A stretch of 44,180 nucleotides of DNA from Allobosea sp. Root483D1 (GTDB lineage: Bacteria; Pseudomonadota; Alphaproteobacteria; Rhizobiales; Beijerinckiaceae), in NCBI RefSeq assembly GCF_001429505.1, contig NZ_LMJW01000023.1:162407-206586 (forward strand), in the 5' to 3' direction. This document shows positions 7,295-16,044 of this stretch, in pieces. The position numbers were made by a program, and so were the translations under genes. The stretch's first letter is position 1. The number at the start of each line of letters is the position of its first letter. The notes under the pieces are model-generated. The model did not search any database and had not been told where the DNA came from. It was given only the letters and a program-made list of their open reading frames with translations.

Positions 7295-8548
7295 TCAGCC
7301 TCCAGTAGGTTCAGGCTCGCCGGCTCGCCCGCTGGGCGCCGTCCGGCTCCGCCGCAGGAAAACGGGGAGGAATGCGGCGATTGCCAGAACGACTGCCATG
7401 GTCAGGACGGCGGCAAGGGACGCAGGCGGTGAAAACGGCAGCGAGCTGGCGACGAACGCGCCGATCGCGGCGCAGCTCATCTGCAGGAATCCGAGCAGCG
7501 AGGACGCCGACCCTGCCTGCCCACCGAAGGGATGGAGCGCGATGGCCGTGCCGAGCGGATTGATCAGCCCCATGCCGAAAAGATAGAGGACAATGGCCGA
7601 CGTGAAGGTTGTGAAGCTCGGCCATGCGGCGAACCCGAACATGGCGAAACCGCCAGCGAGTGCGACGATGAGGCCCAGCAGGCCGACCCCGCGGTCACCG
7701 TGACGGCGTGCCAGGCGCGGCGCCAGGAAGCCGGCGGCAAACACGACCAGAACCGTCGCCGCAAAAGACAGGCCGAGCTGAATAGCGCTGAGAGCCAGTG
7801 TGTTCATCAGCACGCCCGGCGCAGCCGCGAAGAAGCTGTACAGCCCGCCGATGACGAAGCTCACCGCCAGGGCGGGCAGCAGAAACCGCTGATCGGCCGC
7901 GAGGTCCCGGTAAGTCGATGCCACCGACGAAAACGCCAGCGGCGTCCGACGCTCGACAGCGTGGGTCTCGCCGACGCTGGCGACATAATGCCAGGCGAGC
8001 GCGAGACCGAAGACGGCAACCACGACAAACAACACCCGCCAGCCGAAGGCGCCGGATAGAACGCCTCCGAGCAGCGGCGAGAACCCCGGCGCCACCGCTC
8101 CCGCGATCATGGTCAGTGCCAACGCCCGTCCCAAGGCTTCGCCATCGAACAGGTCACGGGCTATGGCACGCGCAAGGACCGATGCCGCGCAGGCTCCGAG
8201 CGCCTGAACGATCCGGCCCAGCAACAGCATGGACAGATCGCCTGCGAGGGCGCTGATGGTGCTACCCGCGGCGAAGCCGATCAGACCGCCAAGCACCAGG
8301 GGCTTGCGGCCAAACCGGTCCGCGAGCGGCCCCACGAACAACTGCCCGATCGCGAAGGCGATGAAGAAGCTGCTGAGCAGGAGGCCGAGTTCTGGCGAGG
8401 AAATCGCCAACTCCGAGCCAATTTGCGGAAAGGCCGGCAGGATGATGTTGGTGGCGAGCGCGCCAAGCGCTGCGAGACCAGCAAGCAGGAACAGGATCCC
8501 GCCGTTTAGCCGCTTCCCCGAGGGCGTGGCCGTTGGGCTATCCAGCAC
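7295..8548 (-). CDS. MFS drug-efflux transporter, Bcr/CflA type
   Basis: A 417-residue, 12-helix MFS protein. The N-terminal half carries the DHA1 motif A-like loop G-P-L-A-D-R-F-G-R-K-P after helix 2, and motif C-like Gly-rich helices (G-A-V-A-P-G-F-S-P-L-L-G-G) as in bicyclomycin/chloramphenicol exporters. It starts at GTG 8548; no strong ribosome site is visible and no nearer ATG is available. It follows the TetR gene by 50 bp and precedes the broken ketoacyl synthase by 2 bp, so the run reads as one operon. It likely exports a hydrophobic or amphipathic compound under control of that TetR protein. Confidence 0.88.
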   Translation of the reverse strand: MLDSPTATPSGKRLNGGILFLLAGLAALGALATNIILPAFPQIGSELAISSPELGLLLSSFFIAFAIGQLFVGPLADRFGRKPLVLGGLIGFAAGSTISALAGDLSMLLLGRIVQALGACAASVLARAIARDLFDGEALGRALALTMIAGAVAPGFSPLLGGVLSGAFGWRVLFVVVAVFGLALAWHYVASVGETHAVERRTPLAFSSVASTYRDLAADQRFLLPALAVSFVIGGLYSFFAAAPGVLMNTLALSAIQLGLSFAATVLVVFAAGFLAPRLARRHGDRGVGLLGLIVALAGGFAMFGFAAWPSFTTFTSAIVLYLFGMGLINPLGTAIALHPFGGQAGSASSLLGFLQMSCAAIGAFVASSLPFSPPASLAAVLTMAVVLAIAAFLPVFLRRSRTAPSGRAGEPEPTGG

Positions 8549-8598
8549 GGGCCGGGTATCCGGAGCACCTGTGCTGCGATCCTAGGCGGACGACATCG

Positions 8599-9204
8599 TC
8601 ATTGGCGCCGGCTCGGAGGTGCATCGCCCACAGACGACTGTGCCAGCACGCTTTCGGCGGCCGCTTCCAGAAAACGCTCTGACATCCGCTCATCATTGAC
8701 GGCGCGGGACAGGAGCACCGCTCCCACCATTGTCGAGAGAATAGCCATGGCTTTGTTGTCTGGCGCATCACCGTCGGCCGTCCCGACCCATGGACCCAGC
8801 ATCTGCAGATATTCTTCGATCCCGGCCTCAAAAGCCGCCTTCACGGCTGGACCCTGCCGGGCCGCATCGGAACCCAACGCGACGACCGGACAACCATCCA
8901 TCTTCTCGGCGCAGTGGCCCATGCTGAGATAGAAACCGACAACTGCCGCCAACGGATGATCAGGGCTGGACCGGGCCGCATCCGCCCAACGTTCCGAGGC
9001 GCTCTCCAGCGCGCGCCTGGATGCCTGCGCTGCCAGATCATCCTTGGATTCGAACTGCTTGTAGAAGGCGCCCTGCGTCAGACCGGCGCCGGCCATCAGG
9101 TCCTTCAGCCCGATGCCGTCGAACCCGTGCTCCCGGAACAGGCGGCTGGCCACGTCGATGACCGTTTGCCGATTTTCCTCGGCCTGCTGCCGCGTGACAC
9201 GCAT
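8599..9204 (-). CDS. TetR-family repressor of the efflux locus
   Basis: A 201-residue protein. An N-terminal helix-turn-helix is seen in residues 5-52 (T-V-I-D-V-A-S-R-L-F-R-E-H-G-F-D-G, then G-A-F-Y-K-Q-F-E-S-K), and a ligand domain follows. C-P-V-V-A-L-G-S-D in the ligand domain is typical of the TetR_C group linked to RND pumps and nitroreductase/quinone stress. ATG 9204 is preferred over 9264 because GGAGA lies 6 bp upstream on its strand. It heads the minus-strand efflux operon and is divergent from the RND adaptor gene. The 78-bp spacer holds a strong inverted repeat, so it probably represses both directions and itself. Confidence 0.88.
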   Translation of the reverse strand: MRVTRQQAEENRQTVIDVASRLFREHGFDGIGLKDLMAGAGLTQGAFYKQFESKDDLAAQASRRALESASERWADAARSSPDHPLAAVVGFYLSMGHCAEKMDGCPVVALGSDAARQGPAVKAAFEAGIEEYLQMLGPWVGTADGDAPDNKAMAILSTMVGAVLLSRAVNDERMSERFLEAAAESVLAQSSVGDAPPSRRQ

Positions 9205-9216
9205 GGGGATCTCCAA

Positions 9217-9271
9217 AATTAGATTGCGTTCGTAATCCATACAGCTTATAGATGTCGAATGCAATCTAATT
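9217..9271. promoter_or_regulatory. inverted-repeat operator between TetR and RND genes
   Basis: AATTAGATTGCGTTCG at 9217-9232 is mirrored by CGAATGCAATCTAATT at 9256-9271, giving 15 of 16 matches around a 23-bp spacer. Each arm, with its neighbours, also looks like a separate half of a TetR site (GATTGCRTTCG). Two dimers or one looped complex could block both promoters. The only TetR gene nearby starts 13 bp away. Confidence 0.7.
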
Positions 9272-9282
9272 GATTGAGATCG

Positions 9283-10401
9283 ATGAGCAAGAAAAAGAAG
9301 TCGGTGATCGTCGTGGGTGGCGCCGTGCTGGCGGCGGCGGCCGGCGCGGCATTCGTGACCCTGTCGGCGCGCCCGCAGAGCGCGTCAGCGGTCGGCGACC
9401 CCCGGCAGAATGCTCCGATCGTCAGGCTGGTGAGCCCGACGCCTGTCGTCGATTCCGAACGCCGCTTTACGGGTGTGATCGCTGCCCGCGTCCAGAGCAA
9501 TCTGGGCTTCCGCGTTTCCGGGAAGATCGTCGAACGGTTCGTGAATGTGGGCCATTCCGTAGCTGCCGGTCAGAAGCTGATGCGGATCGATGAAACCGAC
9601 CTGCAGCTCGCGCTGGCCGCCAAACGCAATGCGACCGCAGCGGCGCGCGCGGTTCTGGTTCAGGCGCGGGCCGACGAGAAGCGCTATGCCGTTCTGGTCA
9701 AGGACGGGTTCGCGGCGAGCCCTCAACGCTATGAACAAGCCAAAGCGGCCCTGGATACCGCCGCGGCGCAGCTTGCCGCAGCCGAAGCCGACGAGAAGGT
9801 CGCCGAAAACAGCTCAGGCTACTCGGTACTGGTCGCTGACGCCGATGGAACTGTCGTTGAAACGCTCGGTGAGCCGGGTCAGGTCGTGACCGCCGGACAA
9901 ACCGTCGTTCGGCTGGCCCAGGCCGGCCCGCGTGAAGCGGTCGTCGTCCTCCCCGAGACCATCAGGCCGGCGATTGGCTCGGCGGCGGTGGCCAGCCTCT
10001 ACGGCGCCGATGCACGCTATGACGCCACCCTCCGGCAGTTGTCGGATTCCGCGGATCCGCAAACCCGAACCTATGAAGCGCGGTATGTGCTCGATGGCGA
10101 GGCCGCGACGGCTCCGCTCGGCGCAACCGTGACCATCAGGCTGGCTAATCAAGCGAGCCAGCCGGAAATGGAAGTGCCGCTCGGTGCCGTTCTGGACGAC
10201 GGTCAGAAGACCGGTGTCTGGTTGCTGGACGCTGCCTCCTCGACCGTGAGGTTCCAACCGGTCACGCTGATGCGGGTGACCAGCGAAACAGCCGTGATCT
10301 CAGGATTAGGCGCTGGCGAGCCGGTGGTGTCGCTGGGGGCTCACCTCCTGCAGGACGGCGCACGCGTCCGGACAGCGTCGCAGATCAAGGCCAGCAAATG
10401 A
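9283..10401 (+). CDS. RND efflux periplasmic adaptor (HlyD/AcrA-like)
   Basis: A 372-residue membrane-fusion protein. Residues 8-33 form an N-terminal signal or anchor segment. The lipoyl half-motif G-F-R-V-S-G-K-I-V-E-R-F-V-N-V-G follows, then an alpha-helical hairpin (residues about 100-165), the second lipoyl half (D-G-T-V-V-E-T-L-G-E-P-G-Q-V-V), and a beta-barrel/membrane-proximal domain with T-R-T-Y-E-A-R-Y. It would link the inner-membrane pump to an outer-membrane channel; no channel gene is present in the window. ATG 9283 is used; the TTG at 9274 is less likely. The stop overlaps the pump start by 4 bases. Confidence 0.9.
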   Translation: MSKKKKSVIVVGGAVLAAAAGAAFVTLSARPQSASAVGDPRQNAPIVRLVSPTPVVDSERRFTGVIAARVQSNLGFRVSGKIVERFVNVGHSVAAGQKLMRIDETDLQLALAAKRNATAAARAVLVQARADEKRYAVLVKDGFAASPQRYEQAKAALDTAAAQLAAAEADEKVAENSSGYSVLVADADGTVVETLGEPGQVVTAGQTVVRLAQAGPREAVVVLPETIRPAIGSAAVASLYGADARYDATLRQLSDSADPQTRTYEARYVLDGEAATAPLGATVTIRLANQASQPEMEVPLGAVLDDGQKTGVWLLDAASSTVRFQPVTLMRVTSETAVISGLGAGEPVVSLGAHLLQDGARVRTASQIKASK

Positions 10402-13400
10402 GCCTCAACCTGTCGGCAATAGCCGTTCGCGAACGGGCCGTTACCCTCTTCTCGATCATCCTGCTGGTCGCGGCCGGCATCTATGCCTTCTTCATGCTCG
10501 GCCGGGCGGAAGACCCGAGCTTCACCATCAAGACGCTGACGGTCACGACCGTGTGGCCGGGCGCGACCGCGCGTGAAATGCAGGACCTGGTCGCGGAACC
10601 GCTGGAGAAGCGCATCCAGGAACTGACCTGGTACGACCGCGTCGAGACGACCACCCGGCCGGGCTACGCCTATTTGACGGTGACGCTGAAGGACAGCACG
10701 CCACCTGGCGCCGTTGAGGAAGAGTTCTATCAGGCCCGCAAAAAGCTCGGGGATGAAGCCCGCAACCTGCCGCCCGGCGTTCTCGGTCCCTTCGTCAACG
10801 ATGAATATTCGGATGTGAGCTTCGCCCTCTATGCGCTGAAAGCCAAGGGCATGCCGATGCGCGAACTCGCAAGACAGGCGGAAGTGATCCGACAGGACCT
10901 CCTGCACGTCCCCGGGGTCAAAAAGATCAACATCCTCGGCGAACGCCCCGAGCAGATCTTTGTCGAGTTTTCGTTTGCAAAGCTCGCCACGCTCGGCGTG
11001 TCGGCACAGGACATCATCACGGCGCTGCAGCGGCAGAACACCGTGACGCCCGCAGGTTCGATCGACACGAACGGGCCGCAGATGTTCATTCGGGTCGATG
11101 GCGCCTACGCAGGCCTGAAAACGATCGCGGACACGCCGATCGCCGCCGCCGGCAGAACCCTCAAGCTCTCCGATATCGCCGAAATCCGACGCGGCTATCA
11201 GGATCCCCCGACCTATCTGATCCGGCGGCAGGGTGAGCCCACGATCCTGGTCGCGGCGGTCATGCAGGCCGGTTGGGACGGCCTCGCGCTGGGCAAAGCG
11301 CTTGAAAAGAAGACAACGGAGATCGCAGGGACACTCCCGCTGGGCATGACGCTCGACAAGGTCAGTGATCAGGCCGTCAACATCGAAGCCGCGGTCAGCG
11401 AATTCATGCTCAAGTTCGCCATGGCGCTTGGTGTCGTGCTGTTCGTGAGCCTGGTCGCCCTGGGCTGGCGCGTCGGCATCGTCGTCGCGCTTGCGGTGCC
11501 GCTGACCCTGGCCGTCGTCTTCCTGATCATGCTGGAAACCGGCCGCTTCTTCGACCGCATCACGCTCGGCGCGCTGATCCTGGCGCTGGGCCTGCTGGTC
11601 GACGACGCCATCATTGCCATCGAGGTGATGGTGGTGAAAATGGAAGAAGGCATGGATCGCATCAAGGCGGCCGCCTATGCGTGGAGCCATACGGCGGCGC
11701 CCATGCTGTCGGGCACGCTTGTGACGATCGCCGGCTTCCTGCCCGTTGGCTTCGCCCGTTCGACGGCAGGCGAATATGCCGGCAATATCTTCTGGGTCGT
11801 GGGATTTGCCCTCATCGTCTCCTGGATCGTAGCGGTGGTCTTCACGCCTTATCTTGGCGTCAAGATGCTGCCCGATTTCAAGCCGATCCGAGGCGGTACG
11901 CACGCGATCTACGACACGCCGAACTACAGGCGCCTTAGGAGGCTCATCAGCTTCGCCGTGCGCCACAAATTCATGACCTGCGGCGTTGTCGTGGTTGCCT
12001 TCGCGCTGTCCGGCATTGGTATGGCCGGCGTCAAGCAGCAGTTCTTCCCGACATCGGACCGCCCCGAAGTGCTGGTGGAAGTGCGCCTGCCGGAAGGCAC
12101 CAGCATCGAAACGACGACGGCTGCGGTCCAAAAGCTTGAAAGCTGGCTGAGCGGCCAGCCCGAGGCGACCATCGTCACGAGCTATGTCGGCCAAGGCGCT
12201 CCGCGCTTCTCCTTCGCGATGGCGCCGGAACTGCCTGATCCCGCTTTCGCCAAGATCGTCGTCCTGACACCGGACGCCGAGGCGCGCGAGGTTCTGAAGC
12301 ACCGGCTCCGGGCTGCAGTGTCTGAAGGCCTGGCCCCCGAAGCCAATGTGCGCGTCACGCAGCTTGTGTTCGGGCCTTACACGCCGTTTCCCGTCGAGTT
12401 CCGGGTGATGGGACCTGATCCGGCAGAGTTGTACACCATCTCCGATAGAGCCCTTGAGATCATGCGCGGCGTCGCGGATGTGCGGCAGGCCAACCGGGAT
12501 TGGGGCAATCGCACCCCCGTGCTGCGCTTTGTTCCGGACCAGGACCGGTTGAATCTCATCGGCCTGTCCCCGGCAGCAGTTGGCCAGCAGCTTCAATTCC
12601 TCCTGACAGGCGTCGCCGTCACGCAGGTCCGCGAGGATATCCGCAACGTGCCGGTGGTGGCGCGCAGTGCCGGCAGTGAGCGGCTCGACCCGGCGCGCCT
12701 CGCGGACTTCTCACTGATGAGCCGCGATGGCCGCCAGATCCCGCTCGACCAGATCGGCCATTCAGAAATCCGTCTGGAAGAGCCGATCCTGAAACGCCGC
12801 GACCGCACACCCGTCATCACCATCCGATCGGATATCAACGAGGCGACACAGCCTCCGGAGGTGTCCAAGCAGATCATGACGGCCCTTCAGCCGCTGATCG
12901 CCTCCCTTCCCGCCGGCTATCGCATCGAGATGGGCGGATCGATCGAGGAGGCTGCCAAAGCCAACACTGCTCTGGGCAAGGTCTTCCCGGTGATGATCGC
13001 TGTCACCTTGATCGTCATCATGCTCCAGGTGAGGTCGTTCTCGATGATGGCGATGGTGCTCCTCACCGCGCCTCTGGGTGTGATCGGCGTCGTCCCAACA
13101 TTGCTTGCCTTCAACCAACCATTCGGGTTCAACGCCATCCTCGGCTTGATCGGCCTGGCTGGCATCCTGATGCGCAATACGTTGATCCTGACCGATCAGA
13201 TCCAGGAAAATCGAGCGGCAGGCCTCGACGATTACAACGCCGTCATCGAAGCCACGGTACAGCGCACAAGGCCTGTCATCCTGACCGCGCTGGCCGCCGT
13301 CCTGGCCTTCATCCCCCTCACGCATTCGGTGTTCTGGGGATCGATGGCCTATACCCTGATCGGCGGCACGGCCGTCGGCACCGTGTTGATCCTGCTGTTT

Positions 13401-13556
13401 CTTCCCGCGCTCTATGTGGCCTGGTTCCGGATCAAGCCGATTGCGGCTCTGAAACATGACGTATCGCGGAGTGAACCAGCACACTGCGACCGGCAGTGGC
13501 TGCCCAGTAAGAATCCGATTTGGAAAAAAGCCGTTCAGGGTTCTAAGCCGCCATAG
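10398..13556 (+). CDS. RND multidrug efflux pump, inner-membrane subunit
   Basis: A 1052-residue proton-driven antiporter with a 12-helix layout and two large periplasmic loops. The first helix is followed by V-W-P-G-A-T-A-R-E-M-Q-D-L-V-A-E-P-L-E, the usual start of the first porter domain. In helix 4 the proton-relay pair reads L-L-V-D-D-A-I-I-A-I-E (Asp402 and Asp403). The second half has the matching G-L-I-G-L-A-G-I-L-M-R-N-T-L-I-L. Sequence style places it with the shorter-name RND pumps paired with TetR-controlled adaptors rather than AcrB itself. The last 35 residues are polar and extend past the usual end. It is translationally coupled to the adaptor by an ATGA overlap. Substrates cannot be predicted. 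Confidence 0.93.
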   Translation: MSLNLSAIAVRERAVTLFSIILLVAAGIYAFFMLGRAEDPSFTIKTLTVTTVWPGATAREMQDLVAEPLEKRIQELTWYDRVETTTRPGYAYLTVTLKDSTPPGAVEEEFYQARKKLGDEARNLPPGVLGPFVNDEYSDVSFALYALKAKGMPMRELARQAEVIRQDLLHVPGVKKINILGERPEQIFVEFSFAKLATLGVSAQDIITALQRQNTVTPAGSIDTNGPQMFIRVDGAYAGLKTIADTPIAAAGRTLKLSDIAEIRRGYQDPPTYLIRRQGEPTILVAAVMQAGWDGLALGKALEKKTTEIAGTLPLGMTLDKVSDQAVNIEAAVSEFMLKFAMALGVVLFVSLVALGWRVGIVVALAVPLTLAVVFLIMLETGRFFDRITLGALILALGLLVDDAIIAIEVMVVKMEEGMDRIKAAAYAWSHTAAPMLSGTLVTIAGFLPVGFARSTAGEYAGNIFWVVGFALIVSWIVAVVFTPYLGVKMLPDFKPIRGGTHAIYDTPNYRRLRRLISFAVRHKFMTCGVVVVAFALSGIGMAGVKQQFFPTSDRPEVLVEVRLPEGTSIETTTAAVQKLESWLSGQPEATIVTSYVGQGAPRFSFAMAPELPDPAFAKIVVLTPDAEAREVLKHRLRAAVSEGLAPEANVRVTQLVFGPYTPFPVEFRVMGPDPAELYTISDRALEIMRGVADVRQANRDWGNRTPVLRFVPDQDRLNLIGLSPAAVGQQLQFLLTGVAVTQVREDIRNVPVVARSAGSERLDPARLADFSLMSRDGRQIPLDQIGHSEIRLEEPILKRRDRTPVITIRSDINEATQPPEVSKQIMTALQPLIASLPAGYRIEMGGSIEEAAKANTALGKVFPVMIAVTLIVIMLQVRSFSMMAMVLLTAPLGVIGVVPTLLAFNQPFGFNAILGLIGLAGILMRNTLILTDQIQENRAAGLDDYNAVIEATVQRTRPVILTALAAVLAFIPLTHSVFWGSMAYTLIGGTAVGTVLILLFLPALYVAWFRIKPIAALKHDVSRSEPAHCDRQWLPSKNPIWKKAVQGSKPP

Positions 13557-13572
13557 CGTCCCCGAACGTCAG

Positions 13573-13613
13573 GGTCCGCTTTCTGGAAGGCATCAAATGT
13601 CCGCAGGTGGCGC
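13573..13613 (+). repeat. dispersed intergenic repeat, copy 2
   Basis: Half A reads GTCCGCTTTCTGG and half B reads CAAATGTCCGCAGGTGGCGC. It lies in the 76-bp gap between the converging RND pump and beta-lactamase genes. Confidence 0.6.
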
Positions 13614-13632
13614 GTGCCGGCCTTATCAAAGC

Positions 13633-14628
13633 TCAGCGATAAGCTCCAGTGACCCGCCGAGCAGCTTCGGCGATGACCGCTGCGCGGGCAGGCGCCGGAG
13701 CGCGGCTTTCCGCTATGAATGCCGCGACAGCCACGAAGCCCCGATCCGGCGCGGTCAGCAGCCCGACATCGTTAGTCACTCCGTTCACGCCGTTGAGGCT
13801 ATGGCTCGTGCCGGTCTTGTGCCCTACCGTCCAGCCTGCGGGAGCTCCCGCCCGAAGCCGGTCTGGAAAGGTGACCGTCTGCGACATCACGGCGAGAAAA
13901 TGCTTTGTGGAGGCCGGTGAGAGGAGTTGGCCCGCTGCCAGCTTGCGCAGGAATCTCACCATTGCCAGCGGTGTCGCCGTATCGCGCGGATCGCTGAGAT
14001 AGGCTTCGAATGCCTTGGCCTGGCGCTTCTGCGAGACCTTCGCGCGTGCGGCCTTGAGTTGCTCTGGATCGACGAAGGAAGGCTCCCACGCCAGGCCGGT
14101 CACCTCGGTCTGCAACTCGCGCTCGGTGCGATCGATGCGGATGTCGTGCAGCTCGGCCGCGTCGAGGAGTGTCTGCACCGCACCGACGCCTCCGAGCCGC
14201 GCGATCAAGAAATCGGTTGCCGCGCTGTCGCTCTCGACCACGGCACGGCGCACGAGATCCTCGATGGTGCTCTCGAACGCGCCATCCTTGAGCACGATAT
14301 CCGCGAGCGGCTGAATGTTGACGCTGAGATCCTCGCGCCGCAGCGTTACTTTATCGTCGAGCCGCATCTTGCCTTCATCGACGGCCCGCATCACAGCGGC
14401 GCCGACGACCAGCTTCATGACGCTTTGCAGGGAAAATCGCTGCTCGCCATTGACGCAGACCGGCTTGTCGCCAGCGGATTGGGCGCAGATGCCGACCCGC
14501 CCCGGATGGCTGGCGGCGAGCTCCTTCAGCTTGGATTCCAGCTCTGCGGTTTCGGTCAGGGTGCCTGCGATCGAGGCGGTCAGGCCGCAGGCAAGCACGG
14601 CGGCAGCGAGGACGGGTTGCAGGCGCAT
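13633..14628 (-). CDS. class A beta-lactamase-like serine hydrolase, exported
   Basis: A 331-residue protein with a Sec signal (residues 1-22, ending S-I-A-G). The active-site set of class A enzymes is present: S-V-M-K (Ser69-Lys72), S-D-S in place of the usual S-D-N (133-135), Glu169 in the omega-loop block R-T-E-R-E-L-Q where the usual Asn is Gln, and H-K-T-G-T-S (270-275). A long T-N-D-V-G segment after KTG recalls subclass A2 enzymes. Members hydrolyse beta-lactams in the periplasm. The two substitutions make substrate range, or even lactamase activity, uncertain. It starts at ATG 14628, which begins the signal peptide; the frame continuing to 15213 is not coding. It is divergent from a LysR gene with an 87-bp spacer. 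Confidence 0.85.
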   Translation of the reverse strand: MRLQPVLAAAVLACGLTASIAGTLTETAELESKLKELAASHPGRVGICAQSAGDKPVCVNGEQRFSLQSVMKLVVGAAVMRAVDEGKMRLDDKVTLRREDLSVNIQPLADIVLKDGAFESTIEDLVRRAVVESDSAATDFLIARLGGVGAVQTLLDAAELHDIRIDRTERELQTEVTGLAWEPSFVDPEQLKAARAKVSQKRQAKAFEAYLSDPRDTATPLAMVRFLRKLAAGQLLSPASTKHFLAVMSQTVTFPDRLRAGAPAGWTVGHKTGTSHSLNGVNGVTNDVGLLTAPDRGFVAVAAFIAESRAPAPARAAVIAEAARRVTGAYR

Positions 14629-14715
14629 GGGGGCTATCCGGTGAGGTGATCGGTGGTCCCCGCCATAGGCCACGCCCGACAATGAACATAATGACATCTC
14701 CTCAGCCCGGCCTGA

Positions 14716-15672
14716 ATGTGGTTCATGTTGCGGATGAACTGGCAGCGCCTTGATCTGAACCTGCTCAAAGTCCTGAAGGCGCTGCTGGACGAGCAGAGCG
14801 TGACAAGGGCAGCCCAGCGGCTTCACATCTCGCCCTCGGCGGTCAGTCATGCCCTTGCCCGGTTGCGGCGTGCCTTCAATGATCCCCTGTTCGTGCGCGT
14901 CGGCTCGCGCATGGTGGCGTCGGCGGGTGCGGAAGCGATGACGCGGCCGCTGGAGCAGCTGATCGCCTCGCTCGAAAGCCATCTCGGCGCTGAGCCGCAA
15001 TCGACCGAGCTTTTCGACCCTGCTGCAAGCCGCCGTGTGCTGCGGCTGGTTTCGCCGGGGGCGGTCGAGCTGACGCTCATCCCCGCTCTCGCGGCCGCCT
15101 TGCGCAGGGAAGCGGCCGGCTGGTCCCTGGCGATCGAGGGTTTCGAGCGTCGCAGCTACGAAGGCGATCTGGCCAGCGGGCGCATCGACTTCGTCCTGGC
15201 GATCGGCGGGCACACCCCTGTGAACGAGGTCATTGCGGCTCGGCCGCTATGGACGGATGACCTGATGGTGCTCGCCGGGCCGCGATCCTCGATCTATGAC
15301 GGCCTCGATGTCGTTACCATCGAGACGGTCTTGGAGCTGCCGAACATCTACCCGCTGCCTTGGCCGACGACCCAGAACTATCTGGACGTGGAGCTGGGTC
15401 GGGGCGATCGCCATCGCAAGCTGATGCTCAGCCTGCCCGGCTATGCCGCTGTCGGCGCGGCGGTCGAAGTATCGGACCTTGTGGCCTGCATGCCGGATCG
15501 CACCGCGGCGGCGCTCATCAGGATGCACCCCAGCCTTCGAGCGCGGCACATCAACCCGCCGTTGCGCTCGACGCTGTCACTGCTCTGGGCGCTCGGTGGG
15601 CAACGCGACCCCGCGCTGAAATGGGCCGTCTCCCTGATCGCTCAGGTCGCCGGCCAGCTACGGTCAGATTAG
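14716..15672 (+). CDS. LysR-type regulator, divergent from the beta-lactamase-like gene
   Basis: A 318-residue protein with the winged helix-turn-helix at residues about 10-65 (L-L-K-V-L-K-A-L-L-D-E-Q-S-V-T-R-A-A-Q-R-L, S-P-S-A-V-S-H-A-L-A-R-L-R) and a periplasmic-binding-type effector domain. The opening D-L-N-L-L-K-V-L is typical of the NodD/LeuO-like group rather than classic AmpR. Three in-frame ATGs (14716, 14725, 14734) are possible; 14734 gives the usual short lead before the HTH. The divergent layout with a lactamase mirrors ampR-ampC, so it probably controls that gene, though its sensor ligand is unknown. ATGAAC at 14682 and GTTCAT at 14721 form a weak 6-bp inverted repeat in the spacer. 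Confidence 0.87.
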   Translation: MWFMLRMNWQRLDLNLLKVLKALLDEQSVTRAAQRLHISPSAVSHALARLRRAFNDPLFVRVGSRMVASAGAEAMTRPLEQLIASLESHLGAEPQSTELFDPAASRRVLRLVSPGAVELTLIPALAAALRREAAGWSLAIEGFERRSYEGDLASGRIDFVLAIGGHTPVNEVIAARPLWTDDLMVLAGPRSSIYDGLDVVTIETVLELPNIYPLPWPTTQNYLDVELGRGDRHRKLMLSLPGYAAVGAAVEVSDLVACMPDRTAAALIRMHPSLRARHINPPLRSTLSLLWALGGQRDPALKWAVSLIAQVAGQLRSD

Positions 15673-15790
15673 ATCGAGGGATGCCGAGCGCTTGGGCATT
15701 GATCAGTTGCACGATCGATGACCCAATTGCGATAACCCTCTGAGCGGCGACCGGCGGGTAACTTTCGCGGAAGCTACTTGTACACGAAGG

Positions 15791-15833
15791 CATGTCTGCT
15801 TTCTGGCAAAGCCTCAATGTCCGTTCATGGCGC
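15791..15833 (+). repeat. dispersed intergenic repeat, copy 3
   Basis: Half A reads ATGTCTGCTTTCTGGC and half B reads TCAATGTCCGTTCATGGCGC. It sits in the 372-bp gene-free stretch 15673-16044 between converging LysR and XRE genes. I see no gene, RNA or strong hairpin in the rest of that stretch. Confidence 0.6.
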
Positions 15834-16044
15834 TCTGTGGCCCGCAGCCAGGATCGCGCGGCGGGCACCGCGGATACATCACGATGACTGTGCGGGTGAC
15901 GAACCCTTTCTGGCGACGAAATGATCGCGGGAACCGAGATCGGCTACAATGCCGTGCTCGATCATTTGGTCGAACGCATGCTCGCCACAGCAGGCGGCCG
16001 GATCACGCTTCATCGACCGGAACCGGGAACCGACCGGGCCGGCG

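Noticed and set aside
10341..12596. 751-codon open frame on the minus strand inside the RND genes
   Set aside because: It is antisense to two well-matched genes, has a His/Asp/Gln/Arg-rich composition typical of a reversed GC-rich codon pattern and no domain.
14015..14649. Plus-strand frames inside the beta-lactamase-like gene
   Set aside because: No motif or ribosome site; the opposite strand has all lactamase motifs.
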